This document shows positions 18,959 through 27,545 of a stretch of 64,000 nt of DNA, in pieces (the first letter of the stretch is position 1; every line of letters begins with the position of its first letter). The DNA is taken from contig JAGAMG010000024.1 in assembly GCA_017624835.1 (NCBI GenBank), positions 17,139-81,138 on the forward strand. The letters are read 5' to 3'. Source of the stretch: Lachnospiraceae bacterium (GTDB lineage: Bacteria > Bacillota > Clostridia > Lachnospirales > Lachnospiraceae). The notes beneath the pieces were generated by a model. The model made no database searches. It saw only the letters and a list, made by a program, of their open reading frames with translations, and was not told the DNA's origin. Made by a program: the position numbers and the translations under genes.

Positions 18959-19986
18959 TACACAGCCCTCTCCTTCTTACGTCTCACCATAATCCACAGT
19001 ACAATGGGCGCTCCAAATACTGCTGTTACCGTACTAATACTGAGCTCTGTAGGAGCAAACAGGGTTCTCGCCAGTAAATCACAAAACAGGCAAAAAACGC
19101 TGCCTCCCAGAAAGCATGCCGGTATCATAAGAATGGGCTTGGTAGTACCAAGCATCCCTTTTACCAGATGGGGCACTGCCACTCCCACAAAGGATATGGG
19201 TCCTGCAAAAGCTACAATACAGGCAGATAACAGGCTGGACAAAACCACCATTGCTCCTCGCAGGAATTTGATGTTTACCCCCATGTTCCTTGCATACGCT
19301 TCCCCCAATTGATAGGCACCGAGGGGCTTGGACAAGAAAAAAACAATCAAAGAAGTCACCAATACCACAGCAGCCATAACCACCACATGATCCCAGGTCG
19401 TTCCCGAAAAACTTCCCCTGGACCAATTATGAAGATTCACAATATCTGCATCATTGGCAAAGGTCACTACAAACTCCGTCACTGCCGAACAAATATATCC
19501 AATCATGACACCACTGATAATCAGCATGGACATTTTACTTACCTTCCGGGACATCAACAGCACAAAGCCCATGGATAAAAGGGCTCCCAGAAATGCTGAG
19601 GAAATAAGCATGGTGGAACTGACACGTACAGATTTCCCTAAAAGGAACACCATTACCAATGCCACCACCATTTTTGCTCCCGAAGAAATTCCCAAGGTAA
19701 AGGGACCGGCAATGGGATTGTGGAAAAAGGTCTGTAAAAGATAACCTGCCAATGCCAAAGCACCCCCAAGAATCATAGCCGCAACAGCTCTGGGAAAACG
19801 GATATCCCAGAGAATCCTCTGTATGGTCTGCTCCATTTCCAAGCCTACAAGACATTTCCCAATATCCGATAGGGAAATCTCCACACTTCCAATACAGATA
19901 TTGCAGACTAAGAATACTAACACACCGATTCCAAGCAGTAAAAAAGATGCTATGTGTCTAATTTTCCGATTCCCCTGCCTCTGCAT
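18958..19986 (-). CDS. btuC: FecCD-family permease, corrinoid importer
   Basis: This 342-residue protein has about nine to ten membrane segments of the BtuC/FecCD/FhuB type. Hallmarks include RFPRAVAAMILGGALALAGYLLQTFFHNPIAGPFTLGISSGA (a family-defining stretch around residues 60-100) and GPISFVGVAVPHLVKGMLG near the C-terminus. The 3' end touches the ATPase gene and the 5' end lies 31 bp after the solute-binding protein gene, which gives a BtuF-C-D order. Confidence 0.9.
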   Translation of the reverse strand: MQRQGNRKIRHIASFLLLGIGVLVFLVCNICIGSVEISLSDIGKCLVGLEMEQTIQRILWDIRFPRAVAAMILGGALALAGYLLQTFFHNPIAGPFTLGISSGAKMVVALVMVFLLGKSVRVSSTMLISSAFLGALLSMGFVLLMSRKVSKMSMLIISGVMIGYICSAVTEFVVTFANDADIVNLHNWSRGSFSGTTWDHVVVMAAVVLVTSLIVFFLSKPLGAYQLGEAYARNMGVNIKFLRGAMVVLSSLLSACIVAFAGPISFVGVAVPHLVKGMLGTTKPILMIPACFLGGSVFCLFCDLLARTLFAPTELSISTVTAVFGAPIVLWIMVRRKKERAV

Positions 19987-20016
19987 TTTTTCCTCCTGCT
20001 CCTATACTAAAATGTA

Positions 20017-21201
20017 CTACTCTAAACGGAAAAGATATTCCATTTCCGCTGTTTCTTCCTCCATAAGCATGCTATGCATATCCTCAATTAAGTAACCAAT
20101 TGACATGGACTGCTGATACATGTCATTGGTGGTACACCAGACATTTCCCTCCTGCACCGCTTTAAAATCCTTTAAGAGCTCACTTTTTTCCAGCAAGGTC
20201 TCCACAGATGTAACGCTTCCGTCAATGGTACTGTTGTAAATTAGGAAATCCGCATCCTTAGCTGTATGATAAAACTCTTCCATCTGGATATTCATGGTAG
20301 AACGTTTGGTATCATCCTCCCCAAGGTTCTCAAAAACATATCTGCCACCCGCCAATTCTATCATTTTAGGCACATAATCAGATGGTCTCCGCACTTGAAC
20401 CATGCCATTTGATGTGATATAAAAAAAGGCCACAGTCTTGTCCGTCTTTTCATCAGCAGTTACACGTTCCAGAATATCTGTCTGTTCTGCAAACACTCTC
20501 TCCGCCAACTCTTCTTTTCCCAACAGGGCACCAAAGAATTTTATCCATTCTACTCTGCCCAGAGGATGGGACTCGTAGCTGGAATAATCTATCATTACCG
20601 GAATCCCAAAGCCCTCCAGTTGTTCAATTACCTCCGGCGAATGGGAAATCATATTGTTTTCGATTGCAAGTAAGCAGCCCTTGGATAATATCAGCTCATA
20701 ATCCGGCTTATTATATTTTCCGGCATAAACCAGATCTCCATTTGCCATTGCTGTTCTTGCTTCTTCAATGTACCAGCCATCCTCCTTTTGTCCGGATAGG
20801 CTAATGGTATCCAAGGCATCCAGTTCGCAGAACATATTCATAGCGGCGGTGGCAACCAGATAAATATCCTTGATAGGCCGCTGTAATATCACAGCCTTTT
20901 CCAGTTCCTTAGGTAAGTCTGCACCTTGGGGTACTTCTTTATCTTCCGGCACTACCAGCAATTGCGTTCCATCGGTAATGGTCAGCAGGATGTAATCTCC
21001 GGTATAATAGTCCACCTTAAAGTTCTCTGCATATTGTAGCTCCATCGTGCTTTCGTAAAGCAAATCAGCGGTCTCCGCTTCCATGCTTCCGATGCTTGCC
21101 TCTAAATTAGAATTAGAAGCAGGACTGCTGCAGCCACACAGTCCCAACAGTCCTATACAAACAACAAAACATAGAGTTAATATGTTCCTACTTCGGTTCA
21201 T
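20017..21201 (-). CDS. btuF: solute-binding lipoprotein of corrinoid ABC importer
   Basis: This 394-residue protein has a signal peptide ending in the lipobox LLGLCGC, so it is anchored outside the membrane. The rest resembles periplasmic-binding class III proteins (BtuF/FhuD): PVMIDYSSYESHPLGRVEWIKFFGALLGKEELAE in the central helix region, and YRFVFENLGEDD-like features at the end. It lies between the secreted CbiK-like gene and the permease. Corrinoid is the inferred ligand, with heme or siderophore as lesser alternatives. Confidence 0.82.
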   Translation of the reverse strand: MNRSRNILTLCFVVCIGLLGLCGCSSPASNSNLEASIGSMEAETADLLYESTMELQYAENFKVDYYTGDYILLTITDGTQLLVVPEDKEVPQGADLPKELEKAVILQRPIKDIYLVATAAMNMFCELDALDTISLSGQKEDGWYIEEARTAMANGDLVYAGKYNKPDYELILSKGCLLAIENNMISHSPEVIEQLEGFGIPVMIDYSSYESHPLGRVEWIKFFGALLGKEELAERVFAEQTDILERVTADEKTDKTVAFFYITSNGMVQVRRPSDYVPKMIELAGGRYVFENLGEDDTKRSTMNIQMEEFYHTAKDADFLIYNSTIDGSVTSVETLLEKSELLKDFKAVQEGNVWCTTNDMYQQSMSIGYLIEDMHSMLMEEETAEMEYLFRLE

Positions 21202-21232
21202 TCATAATCCTCTTATTTCAAGTTTTCTTTTT

Positions 21233-22921
21233 CTATTCCACAGCCTTCATACTTTCAGAATGGAAGGTAAGTGTATATTCAACCTCGTGAGGCTTACTCA
21301 TTGCAACGGTATCACCGATTACAGGCATTTCTGCATCATATACCAATACCGGAATTTCAAAGGTAGAATTTCCTTCCGTATTAGTCGGAAGATACTTTTC
21401 CCCCTCTACCAGCATGTAATCATAATTGGGACTGCTCCACTCAATAGTTGCTACCGCTTTTCCCTCAGTTACTGTAATGGTTGCTGGTGAAATAACTGTG
21501 GTCTTACCACTTCCGCCACTTAAGGTTACATCAATTGTGTAGGTACCATCTTCTACAGCAGCCTCACCAATAGATGCTGACAGGAAGGTAAGCTGACGGT
21601 CATACCACTCTTCTTTTTTCTTACTAAAGGCTGCACAGTCAATGGGCGCGTCTAACTCTGCTACAGGAATTGTATATGTATAAGCCCCATTTGCATCCTC
21701 AACAAAAGGAATACAGTCAGCTTCCTCCGCGGATGCAGCCTGCTCTCCCGTTCCCATATAAAGCTTAGTATATCCGGTGCCACTCAGTGTAATTACCGCA
21801 GTCATATTACCTTCAGCCACTGTCAGCTCAGCCTTTTCAATCTTAAACATGGAGGAGCTTGATTCTACTTCTATTGCATAGGTACCATCCTTGATATCCC
21901 TAACAGTCTGATTTTCCACCTCTGATTCCACCACACCTGTAAAACTTGTACCTCGAGAAATCGCCTCCTGTAAATGTGCTACATAAATATCCTGAATTGC
22001 CGGAATTTGTCCAAGTCCTTCCAGAATACACTCCACTTCGTAGCCTTCTTTTTCCAAAACAGTTTTCCAGGAATCCTCTTCCGCTCCCGCCATATCGTTA
22101 TTAGCATGGTCTCCGGCAACCACCATCAAAGGCTCCAATACCACCTTCTTGTAGGTTCCCTTTGCTTTCAATGCAGCAACCACATCATCCAGAGTAGGTG
22201 CTGCTTCTACGGTACCAATAAAGTAGTTCTCATAACCACCTTCACTGAGCTTGTCCTGAAGCCTTGCATATACTGCATTGGAGTCTGCCTCTGTTCCATG
22301 TCCCATAAAACAGATAGCTGTCTCACCATTATCATAGGATGCCGTCTTTTCTGTGATTGCTTTTACAACTGCATCAAAATCAGTTTCATCCATCAGCAAA
22401 GGCTCTGCCAATACAATCTTCTCAAATTTATCCAGATAATCCGTCAAAGTCTTAGCAAGATCATTATATTCAAAACCATTCATCAAATGAGTGGGCTGCA
22501 CCGTCAATTCCCTAATGCCATCTGCCACTGCTCTGTCCAATGCTTTCTCTACATTATCAATTTCCAAGCCATCCCGTTCTTTCAGAACATCTATAATAAT
22601 CTGGCTGGTAAATGCTCTGCGAACTTCATAATCGGGACATACTTTCGAAACAGAATTTTCAATAGCCCCGATTGTAATATCACGACTATCGTTATAGCTG
22701 GTTCCAAAGCTCACTACTAAAATTGCCTTATCATTTTTTTCCGCTTCCTGTTCAGCAATAGATGCTGCCGTTCCTGCTTGGGATACTTCTACGCTGGGAG
22801 TTACGCTTTCTTGCTGTACCACTCCACTCACCTCTTTCTGCTGGGTTTCTGCACTACCGCAGCCGCCAAGACAGCATATACTTAACATAGCTGCCAACAT
22901 CATTACCAATTGTTTTTTCAT
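21233..22921 (-). CDS. cbiK: secreted CbiK-type sirohydrochlorin cobaltochelatase lipoprotein with two C-terminal domains
   Basis: The N-terminus is a lipoprotein signal (LSICCLGGCGS). Residues about 65-330 match the anaerobic cobaltochelatase CbiK: ILVVSFGTSYNDSRD, QPTHLMNGFEYND, CFMGHGTEADSNAVY and PLMVVAGDHANNDM, which supply the usual His/Glu metal ligands. Two tandem domains of about 95-110 residues follow, each opening with a DGTYxI motif and ending in a Tyr-rich strand (YTKLYMGTG; NYDYMLVEGEKY), resembling NEAT-like metal/heme-binding folds. It is the first gene behind the riboswitch. A surface chelatase is odd because CbiK normally works in the cytoplasm; periplasmic CbiK is known in Desulfovibrio. 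Confidence 0.85.
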   Translation of the reverse strand: MKKQLVMMLAAMLSICCLGGCGSAETQQKEVSGVVQQESVTPSVEVSQAGTAASIAEQEAEKNDKAILVVSFGTSYNDSRDITIGAIENSVSKVCPDYEVRRAFTSQIIIDVLKERDGLEIDNVEKALDRAVADGIRELTVQPTHLMNGFEYNDLAKTLTDYLDKFEKIVLAEPLLMDETDFDAVVKAITEKTASYDNGETAICFMGHGTEADSNAVYARLQDKLSEGGYENYFIGTVEAAPTLDDVVAALKAKGTYKKVVLEPLMVVAGDHANNDMAGAEEDSWKTVLEKEGYEVECILEGLGQIPAIQDIYVAHLQEAISRGTSFTGVVESEVENQTVRDIKDGTYAIEVESSSSMFKIEKAELTVAEGNMTAVITLSGTGYTKLYMGTGEQAASAEEADCIPFVEDANGAYTYTIPVAELDAPIDCAAFSKKKEEWYDRQLTFLSASIGEAAVEDGTYTIDVTLSGGSGKTTVISPATITVTEGKAVATIEWSSPNYDYMLVEGEKYLPTNTEGNSTFEIPVLVYDAEMPVIGDTVAMSKPHEVEYTLTFHSESMKAVE

Positions 22922-23026
22922 ATTTTCCTCATTTCTGCAGTTCTACTGCGTTTTATTGATTCATTAAATATGTCGCTATTGTCAAAAAACGCACCTGCAA
23001 ACCGCATATCGAGAAAAACTGCTCAC

Positions 23027-23065
23027 AAAAAGAAAAACCCTTTCCTAGTTACAGGTAAAGGGTTT
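23027..23065 (-). terminator. riboswitch-linked rho-independent terminator
   Basis: On the minus strand AAACCCTTT and AAAGGGTTT form a 9-bp stem (arms 23057-23065 and 23035-23043) followed by a T-rich tail. It lies between the cobalamin riboswitch and the CbiK gene, so it is the probable expression platform that ends transcription when cobalamin is bound. Confidence 0.8.
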
Positions 23066-23171
23066 GTACACAAAAGGAATCTGCCCGAGCATACTTTTCC
23101 CCAAAAAGCAAGGCTCCAGCAAATACACACGTACAACCAGTTACTCGTGGTCTGAAACAAACGTTTCTGTA

Positions 23172-23345
23172 CAGCATTCAGGCAGGTCTCCCGGCTTAAA
23201 GATCATCGCATTGGCCATCTTCCCAGTTTCCCAGTGATATAGCGGCTTCTACTCCCTAATTACGGTGACGAGTTCGTACAGGATTTGCACCTGTTTCCCT
23301 TTTCACCGGAGCCAATCCTATTCAAGATTGCTCCGACACCTGATT
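23172..23345 (-). promoter_or_regulatory. cobalamin riboswitch
   Basis: The minus-strand RNA holds the ordered cobalamin-aptamer elements: an outer P1 pairing region (CAGGTG...), GGTGAAAAGGGAA, CAGGTGCAAATCCTGTACG, the B12-box-like region GCCGCTATATCACTGGGAA and the closing GCCGGGAGACCTGCCTG. These match the class of riboswitches upstream of cob/btu operons. A terminator follows about 105 nt downstream, which favours transcriptional control. It regulates CbiK and, by read-through, the whole operon down to about 2.7 kb. Confidence 0.93.
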
Positions 23346-23384
23346 ACTACATATTCAATTCAATTTAATATAACATATGTGCAC

Positions 23385-23416
23385 AAAAAAAGAAAGGGCA
23401 TTTCTCCCTTTCTTTT
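23385..23416 (-). terminator. rho-independent terminator downstream of FliD-like gene
   Basis: On the minus strand GAAAGGG and CCCTTTC pair around a short loop, with A-rich and T-rich flanks (seven Ts). It lies about 50 bp past the stop of the FliD-like gene and before the cobalamin riboswitch, so it separates the two transcription units. Confidence 0.75.
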
Positions 23417-23464
23417 ACTGTTTTTTATTTCACTGTTTCTTATTGATAGAATCATCTACCACAA

Positions 23465-24244
23465 TTAGAATAAAGTATTAAACAAGCTACCGCTGTCATA
23501 AACATTATTCACTGTACCATTGGTGTTGTACATGCTGCTCTTGGAAGCTTCGTTATCAGCTGTGGCATTAATCCTGGAAGCCTGTGCAGAAACACGATAG
23601 CCATAGGAACCAACTCCGTTAAACATACTCTTAGCGGTATTCATATTAGCCTTCATAAAGGTATCCTTATTAAGAGATAAGGTACTGTCCTCATTCATGG
23701 TAATACCAAGCTTATTTAAGGTCTTAATGTTAGCAGCTGTAGCATTTGCCATGGTTACCGCTTTATCGGTAACTCTCTCATTACCGGCATCATCCACTGC
23801 ACTAATTACGGAATTATAATTATTTACAAAACTATTTACAGCCTTATAAATTGCCTCAGTATCATATTCTTCCGAGGTCTTCTCCACACCGTTTTCATCC
23901 TTGGTGGTAATTTCCTTTTTATTAAATACGGATTTTTTACCGGTCTCTACCAATGCATCTGCAGACTCTTTTAATGCATCAGTGGCAGTATCCACCTTTG
24001 CAAGACTCTTCTTTTCTTCCTCTGTAGCAGTGGTAGTATTGGCATTATTATTCTTATTTGTCTGATTTTTTACAGAATCACTGCCTGTCTCTCTATAATA
24101 AGCCTTCATCAGCTTACCATAGCTACCATTCTTAATAGCTGCATAATCAGAAAGGAAATTTAAGTTTGCTCCACTTGAATTTTTCGTTCCTAAATTGGAA
24201 AATAAATATGAATAATCTGTCTTAGAAAAAATATTAATTGCCAT
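23465..24244 (-). CDS. FliD-like (flagellar cap-like) protein of unknown role
   Basis: This 259-residue protein has no signal peptide. It is rich in Asn, Ser and Thr. Its central and C-terminal parts resemble the FliD C-terminal domain: FVNNYNSVISAVDDAG, then LNKLGITMNEDSTLSLNKDTF, and a closing helical part (GYRVSAQASRINATADNEAS). The N-terminal hook-binding domain of true FliD is missing and no flagellar genes are nearby. A strong AGGAGG-like site precedes the ATG. It appears monocistronic, with a terminator after it. Function is unknown; a secreted or cell-surface fibre-related role is only a guess. Confidence 0.5.
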   Translation of the reverse strand: MAINIFSKTDYSYLFSNLGTKNSSGANLNFLSDYAAIKNGSYGKLMKAYYRETGSDSVKNQTNKNNNANTTTATEEEKKSLAKVDTATDALKESADALVETGKKSVFNKKEITTKDENGVEKTSEEYDTEAIYKAVNSFVNNYNSVISAVDDAGNERVTDKAVTMANATAANIKTLNKLGITMNEDSTLSLNKDTFMKANMNTAKSMFNGVGSYGYRVSAQASRINATADNEASKSSMYNTNGTVNNVYDSGSLFNTLF

Positions 24245-24336
24245 AGTCTACCTCCTTGTATTCTACGCATCCTTGCAAAAGTACCTTTTTCCTACTTCTA
24301 TGGTATCATATATTTCGTCAAATGAACAGCAAATAT

Positions 24337-26250
24337 TTAGTTTTTTTCCAAAATTTGCTGTAGCATGACTACTCTGTTGAAGGGGAAGGAGAAATAATAG
24401 CCATCCACGAAATCCTCTGTCAGTGCAATAATCTCCTTTGCCAGTTGGATTCCTGCCTGTTCTCCCTCTTCCCTGGTCATATCCTCACGATATCTGGCAA
24501 GAACCTCCTCCGTTACCTCAATACCTGTCATTTCATTTTTCATAAAGGTGGCATTTTTCAAACTCACAAAGGGCATGATCCCACACAAAATACGGGCTCC
24601 GGTTTCTTCCTTTACTCTTCTGAGACGTTCCACACCTTGCTTTGTAGAAACAGGCTGTGTCAGGAAAAAGGTTGCTCCTGCTGCCATCTTTTTCTTGACT
24701 CTTCCTATTTCCACATCCAAATTTCTGCGGGTTTGATTGATAGCTCCACCAAAACATATGGGTGCATCTGCAAACTGCTCCTCATTCATATCATTGGCAA
24801 TCTGCATTAACCCTACTGAGTCAAAGTTGAACACACTCTTCACACTGCTTCTTACCATCATGGGAATGGGGTCGCCTGTTACAATCAGGAAATTATGAAT
24901 GCCATTGATATGTGCCCCCAACAGCTGGGAACGCATTGCTATAGCGTTTTTATCCCTACAGCAAAGATGGGGCATTACACACATTCCTGTTTCTCTGGCA
25001 ACCTTTTCTGCCATGAGAATGGAATCTGCCCTGGTACGTCCCGAGGGGGAATCCGGAAAAGTAAGCACATCCACACCACTTTTCAAAAGCAGATGCGCCG
25101 CATCCATCAGCTTTTCATCATCACTGCCAAGGGGTGGGGCTAATTCTACGGCGATGAGCTTTTTACCTGTTTTTCCGGCAAAGAAAGAGTGGTTAATGAT
25201 GGTTCTTTGTTCCTTGCCATCTGCCCCTTCTGTTCTTCCTGCATCATCCTCTCTAACATTTCCGTCTCTTACATTTTCTGCATTTGCTGCTTCTGTCTCT
25301 CCTGCTTCGTTATTCTCCTGCTCCCACTTTTTCTTTTTTTCTTCTAACAACACATTCATCCTGCTGATATACTCCGGCGTAGTACCGCAGCAGCCGCCAA
25401 GGATTGTCACACCATCCTCTGCCAAATCCCCTGTTTTCGCCACAAAGTAATTGATATTTTCATTGGAGAAAATCATACGGTTGCTGACATTTTGAGGATA
25501 CCCTGCATTGGGAAATGCAGTTAACGGCTTATTAATGGGCATTTTTAATCCTCGGATAATCTGCTGCATATGGGCAGGACCCACACCACAATTAAAGCCA
25601 ACCGCATCTATCCATTCTATACTTTCTGCTTTACCAATCAGCTTCCGTGCACTTAACCCCAAATTACTATAGCCAAACTGATTTATCGCAAACTGAACAA
25701 TTATAAATGCCTTATTTCCGATAAATTCTATGGCAGGACGGATGTCTTCTATATCCGCAAAGGTTTCAAATACAAAAACCTCTGCCCCTTCCTCCAAAAA
25801 TACCCGGCAGATATCTATGTATTCCTGAACAACAGTTTCTTTTGCTGCCGGATTCTCATTGGGTATCTGACCGATATCTGCCGCAACAAATACGGATTCC
25901 CGGCATGTTTCCACGTTATCTCCGGCAGTTTCCACGTTGTCTTTCGCCATATTTTCTACAGCCTGTTTTGCCAAACGGTATCCGCTACGCAGATTTTCTT
26001 CTACCTCTTCCCATGCATTCTGTAACATTACTGTATTGCTGGCATAAGTATTGGCACGAAGAAGTCTCGCCCCCGCTGCAATATATTCCTTATGTATCTC
26101 TACAACTCTTTCCGGATGCAGCTTATTGGCAAACTCCGGTAGCTCCTTTGTGTCGTATTTCAATGCATAATAGGTACCAAAGGCACCATCACAGAGCAAA
26201 TGGTTTTGTTTGATTTGGTTTTTAATTTCTTCTTTACTGTATTGTTTCAC
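24337..26250 (-). CDS. homocysteine S-methyltransferase fused to methylenetetrahydrofolate reductase
   Basis: This 637-residue protein has two enzyme parts. Residues 1-300 are a zinc-dependent S-methyltransferase (LLCDGAFGTYY; VGFNCGVGP and ILGGCCGTTPEYI carry the Zn-binding cysteines). After a Glu/Asn-rich linker (about 305-350), residues 355-637 are a MetF-type flavin reductase (LIAVELAPPLGSDDEKL, FLIVTGDPIP, FLTQPVSTKQG, GIMPFVSLKNA). The order equals the YitJ-like bifunctional proteins. It could feed methionine synthesis, with methyl-THF or S-methyl donors as substrate. It begins at GTG with GAGGAAA upstream and stands alone. Confidence 0.88.
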   Translation of the reverse strand: MKQYSKEEIKNQIKQNHLLCDGAFGTYYALKYDTKELPEFANKLHPERVVEIHKEYIAAGARLLRANTYASNTVMLQNAWEEVEENLRSGYRLAKQAVENMAKDNVETAGDNVETCRESVFVAADIGQIPNENPAAKETVVQEYIDICRVFLEEGAEVFVFETFADIEDIRPAIEFIGNKAFIIVQFAINQFGYSNLGLSARKLIGKAESIEWIDAVGFNCGVGPAHMQQIIRGLKMPINKPLTAFPNAGYPQNVSNRMIFSNENINYFVAKTGDLAEDGVTILGGCCGTTPEYISRMNVLLEEKKKKWEQENNEAGETEAANAENVRDGNVREDDAGRTEGADGKEQRTIINHSFFAGKTGKKLIAVELAPPLGSDDEKLMDAAHLLLKSGVDVLTFPDSPSGRTRADSILMAEKVARETGMCVMPHLCCRDKNAIAMRSQLLGAHINGIHNFLIVTGDPIPMMVRSSVKSVFNFDSVGLMQIANDMNEEQFADAPICFGGAINQTRRNLDVEIGRVKKKMAAGATFFLTQPVSTKQGVERLRRVKEETGARILCGIMPFVSLKNATFMKNEMTGIEVTEEVLARYREDMTREEGEQAGIQLAKEIIALTEDFVDGYYFSFPFNRVVMLQQILEKN

Positions 26251-26378
26251 TGTAATTTCCTCATAACTATTCTCATTTATCCCAGCATTCCACCCTAAAC
26301 TACACTTTTATCCCTCTTCCACTCATATACATTTCTTCCCCAAAGTAAGACATTTAAATGAAACATCATTATCTGCCC

Positions 26379-27110
26379 CTACTTACTCTCATCCGTAATT
26401 GCCTCATTAGACACAAACATCCAGATTTCTGAATTCTCCGGAAGCTGTAAGGTCACACGACAAATTTCCCCTGTCATCTCTGATAAACAGTCCAAAACCA
26501 CCTGATTGCCCATCTGACTTCCTGCTATACATGTAAAATTCTGTGCATTCGTATCCCCATGCTGCATCACATAAGCGTCACTGTTGTTCAAATAGCACCA
26601 TTCTAAAGGCTTCTCCATATCTTCCATCGTCAGCCCAAGACGCGACTTTAGTACAGACGCAACCTGTTTTCCGGTAACACGGGTAATATCCGTGAAGATT
26701 TCATCCATCTCTGCCCATTCCAAATATTCCTGCACTTCTTCGTCCGTCAGCTTTTCCATATCCAGCCCGCAGCCGGTATAAAAGAGCTCATTCAAATCAA
26801 TCTGCTTAGGCTCGTCATAATAGCTTAGTAAAAAGGCGTTATTCTCCCGGCTGTTAACATAATCCGTCCATTGTGCCAGTTCCTGCTCTGTCAAAGCCAC
26901 TGTTTCTGCTACGGCATCAGAAGTAACCGTTTCCGTTAGTTCCACTATACTCTCCTGCTGTGTTTCTACTGCCACATTAGAATCAGACGTTTCCGTTGGA
27001 GCCGCAGTGTTATCGTTCTGTATTTCTACGGCTCTGTTACCACAGCCCAAAAGGACAGTGACACAGAAAGCACAGAGCAACCATATGCTGATTTTTTTCT
27101 TTTTTTTCAT
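26379..27110 (-). CDS. uncharacterised lipoprotein
   Basis: This 243-residue protein begins with a basic signal (MKKKKKISIWLL) and a lipobox (VTVLLGC). A Thr/Glu/Val-rich low-complexity spacer of about 50 residues (repeated ETQQESIVELTET-type runs) tethers a C-terminal globular part of about 160 residues that includes DEVQEYLEWAEMDEIFTDI, GKQVASVLKSRLGLTMEDMEKPLEW and a final hydrophobic strand. I recognise no catalytic motif. It lies alone between metF and a tRNA gene and is probably surface exposed. Confidence 0.6.
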   Translation of the reverse strand: MKKKKKISIWLLCAFCVTVLLGCGNRAVEIQNDNTAAPTETSDSNVAVETQQESIVELTETVTSDAVAETVALTEQELAQWTDYVNSRENNAFLLSYYDEPKQIDLNELFYTGCGLDMEKLTDEEVQEYLEWAEMDEIFTDITRVTGKQVASVLKSRLGLTMEDMEKPLEWCYLNNSDAYVMQHGDTNAQNFTCIAGSQMGNQVVLDCLSEMTGEICRVTLQLPENSEIWMFVSNEAITDESK

Positions 27111-27200
27111 CTATGTACTCCTCAATACCCGCCTATATACCTTAATATCGTTACTTTATTTCAAAATTCAATAAAATACAAACTTCATACAGAAAAAAGA

Positions 27201-27228
27201 AAAAAGCCTTGAAATTTCAAGGCTTTTT
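27201..27228. terminator. bidirectional hairpin terminator
   Basis: AAAAAGCCTTGAAA and its exact reverse complement form a perfect 14-bp palindrome with A-rich and T-rich flanks on either side. It lies 13 bp past the 3' end of the tRNA-Leu gene, so it ends that transcript and insulates the lipoprotein gene. Confidence 0.8.
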
Positions 27229-27241
27229 CTTAAAAGGTTAC

Positions 27242-27325
27242 TGCGGAAGATGGGACTTGAACCCACACGGTGTAACCACCACAAGATCCTTAGTCTTGCT
27301 CGTCTGCCAATTCCGACACTTCCGC
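27242..27325 (-). tRNA. tRNA-Leu, anticodon AAG
   Basis: On the minus strand GCGGAAG and CTTCCGC form the acceptor stem of an 84-nt class II tRNA with a GGAATTGGCAGACG D-arm, long variable arm and GGTTCAAGTCC T-arm. The anticodon stem CAAGA/TCTTG holds the loop CTAAGGA, so position 34 is A and the anticodon is AAG. A34 in bacterial tRNA-Leu is uncommon and would need conversion to inosine by TadA. Confidence 0.93.
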
Positions 27326-27472
27326 ATTTACGCACCGCGCAAATATGATATTAGCACCTTTATAGAAAAAAGTCAATTGTTTTTTTGAAAAATTTGTAGG
27401 AATTTTTCAAACAATTACAAATTCTATTATAGATTGCTATTTTGCTGATGACTTCACAACTAAAATCAAATA

Positions 27473-27515
27473 TTGACAAATTCTCATTAATAATATAATA
27501 TTAGTTATATAACAA
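27473..27515 (+). promoter_or_regulatory. promoter and palindromic operator of the TetR gene
   Basis: TTGACA (27473-27478) and TATAAT (27494-27499) are spaced by 15 bp, shorter than ideal. A 10-bp palindrome GTTATATAAC (27504-27513), within the looser palindrome TTAGTTATATAACAA, sits where a TetR repressor would block transcription. GAAAGGAGG follows before the ATG at 27546. Confidence 0.5.
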
Positions 27516-27545
27516 TCATTATATTTCATAGAAAGGAGGATACAC

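Noticed and set aside
21974-22720. Long open frame (248 codons) on the plus strand opposite the CbiK gene
   Set aside because: It is antisense to a conserved protein and encodes no recognisable domain.
23465-24244. FliD-like gene as part of a flagellar cluster
   Set aside because: None of the flanking genes is flagellar and the N-terminal FliD domain is missing.
26251-26378. Possible SAM or T-box leader before the metF fusion gene
   Set aside because: The 128-bp gap is AT-rich and has no stem pattern that fits these riboswitches.
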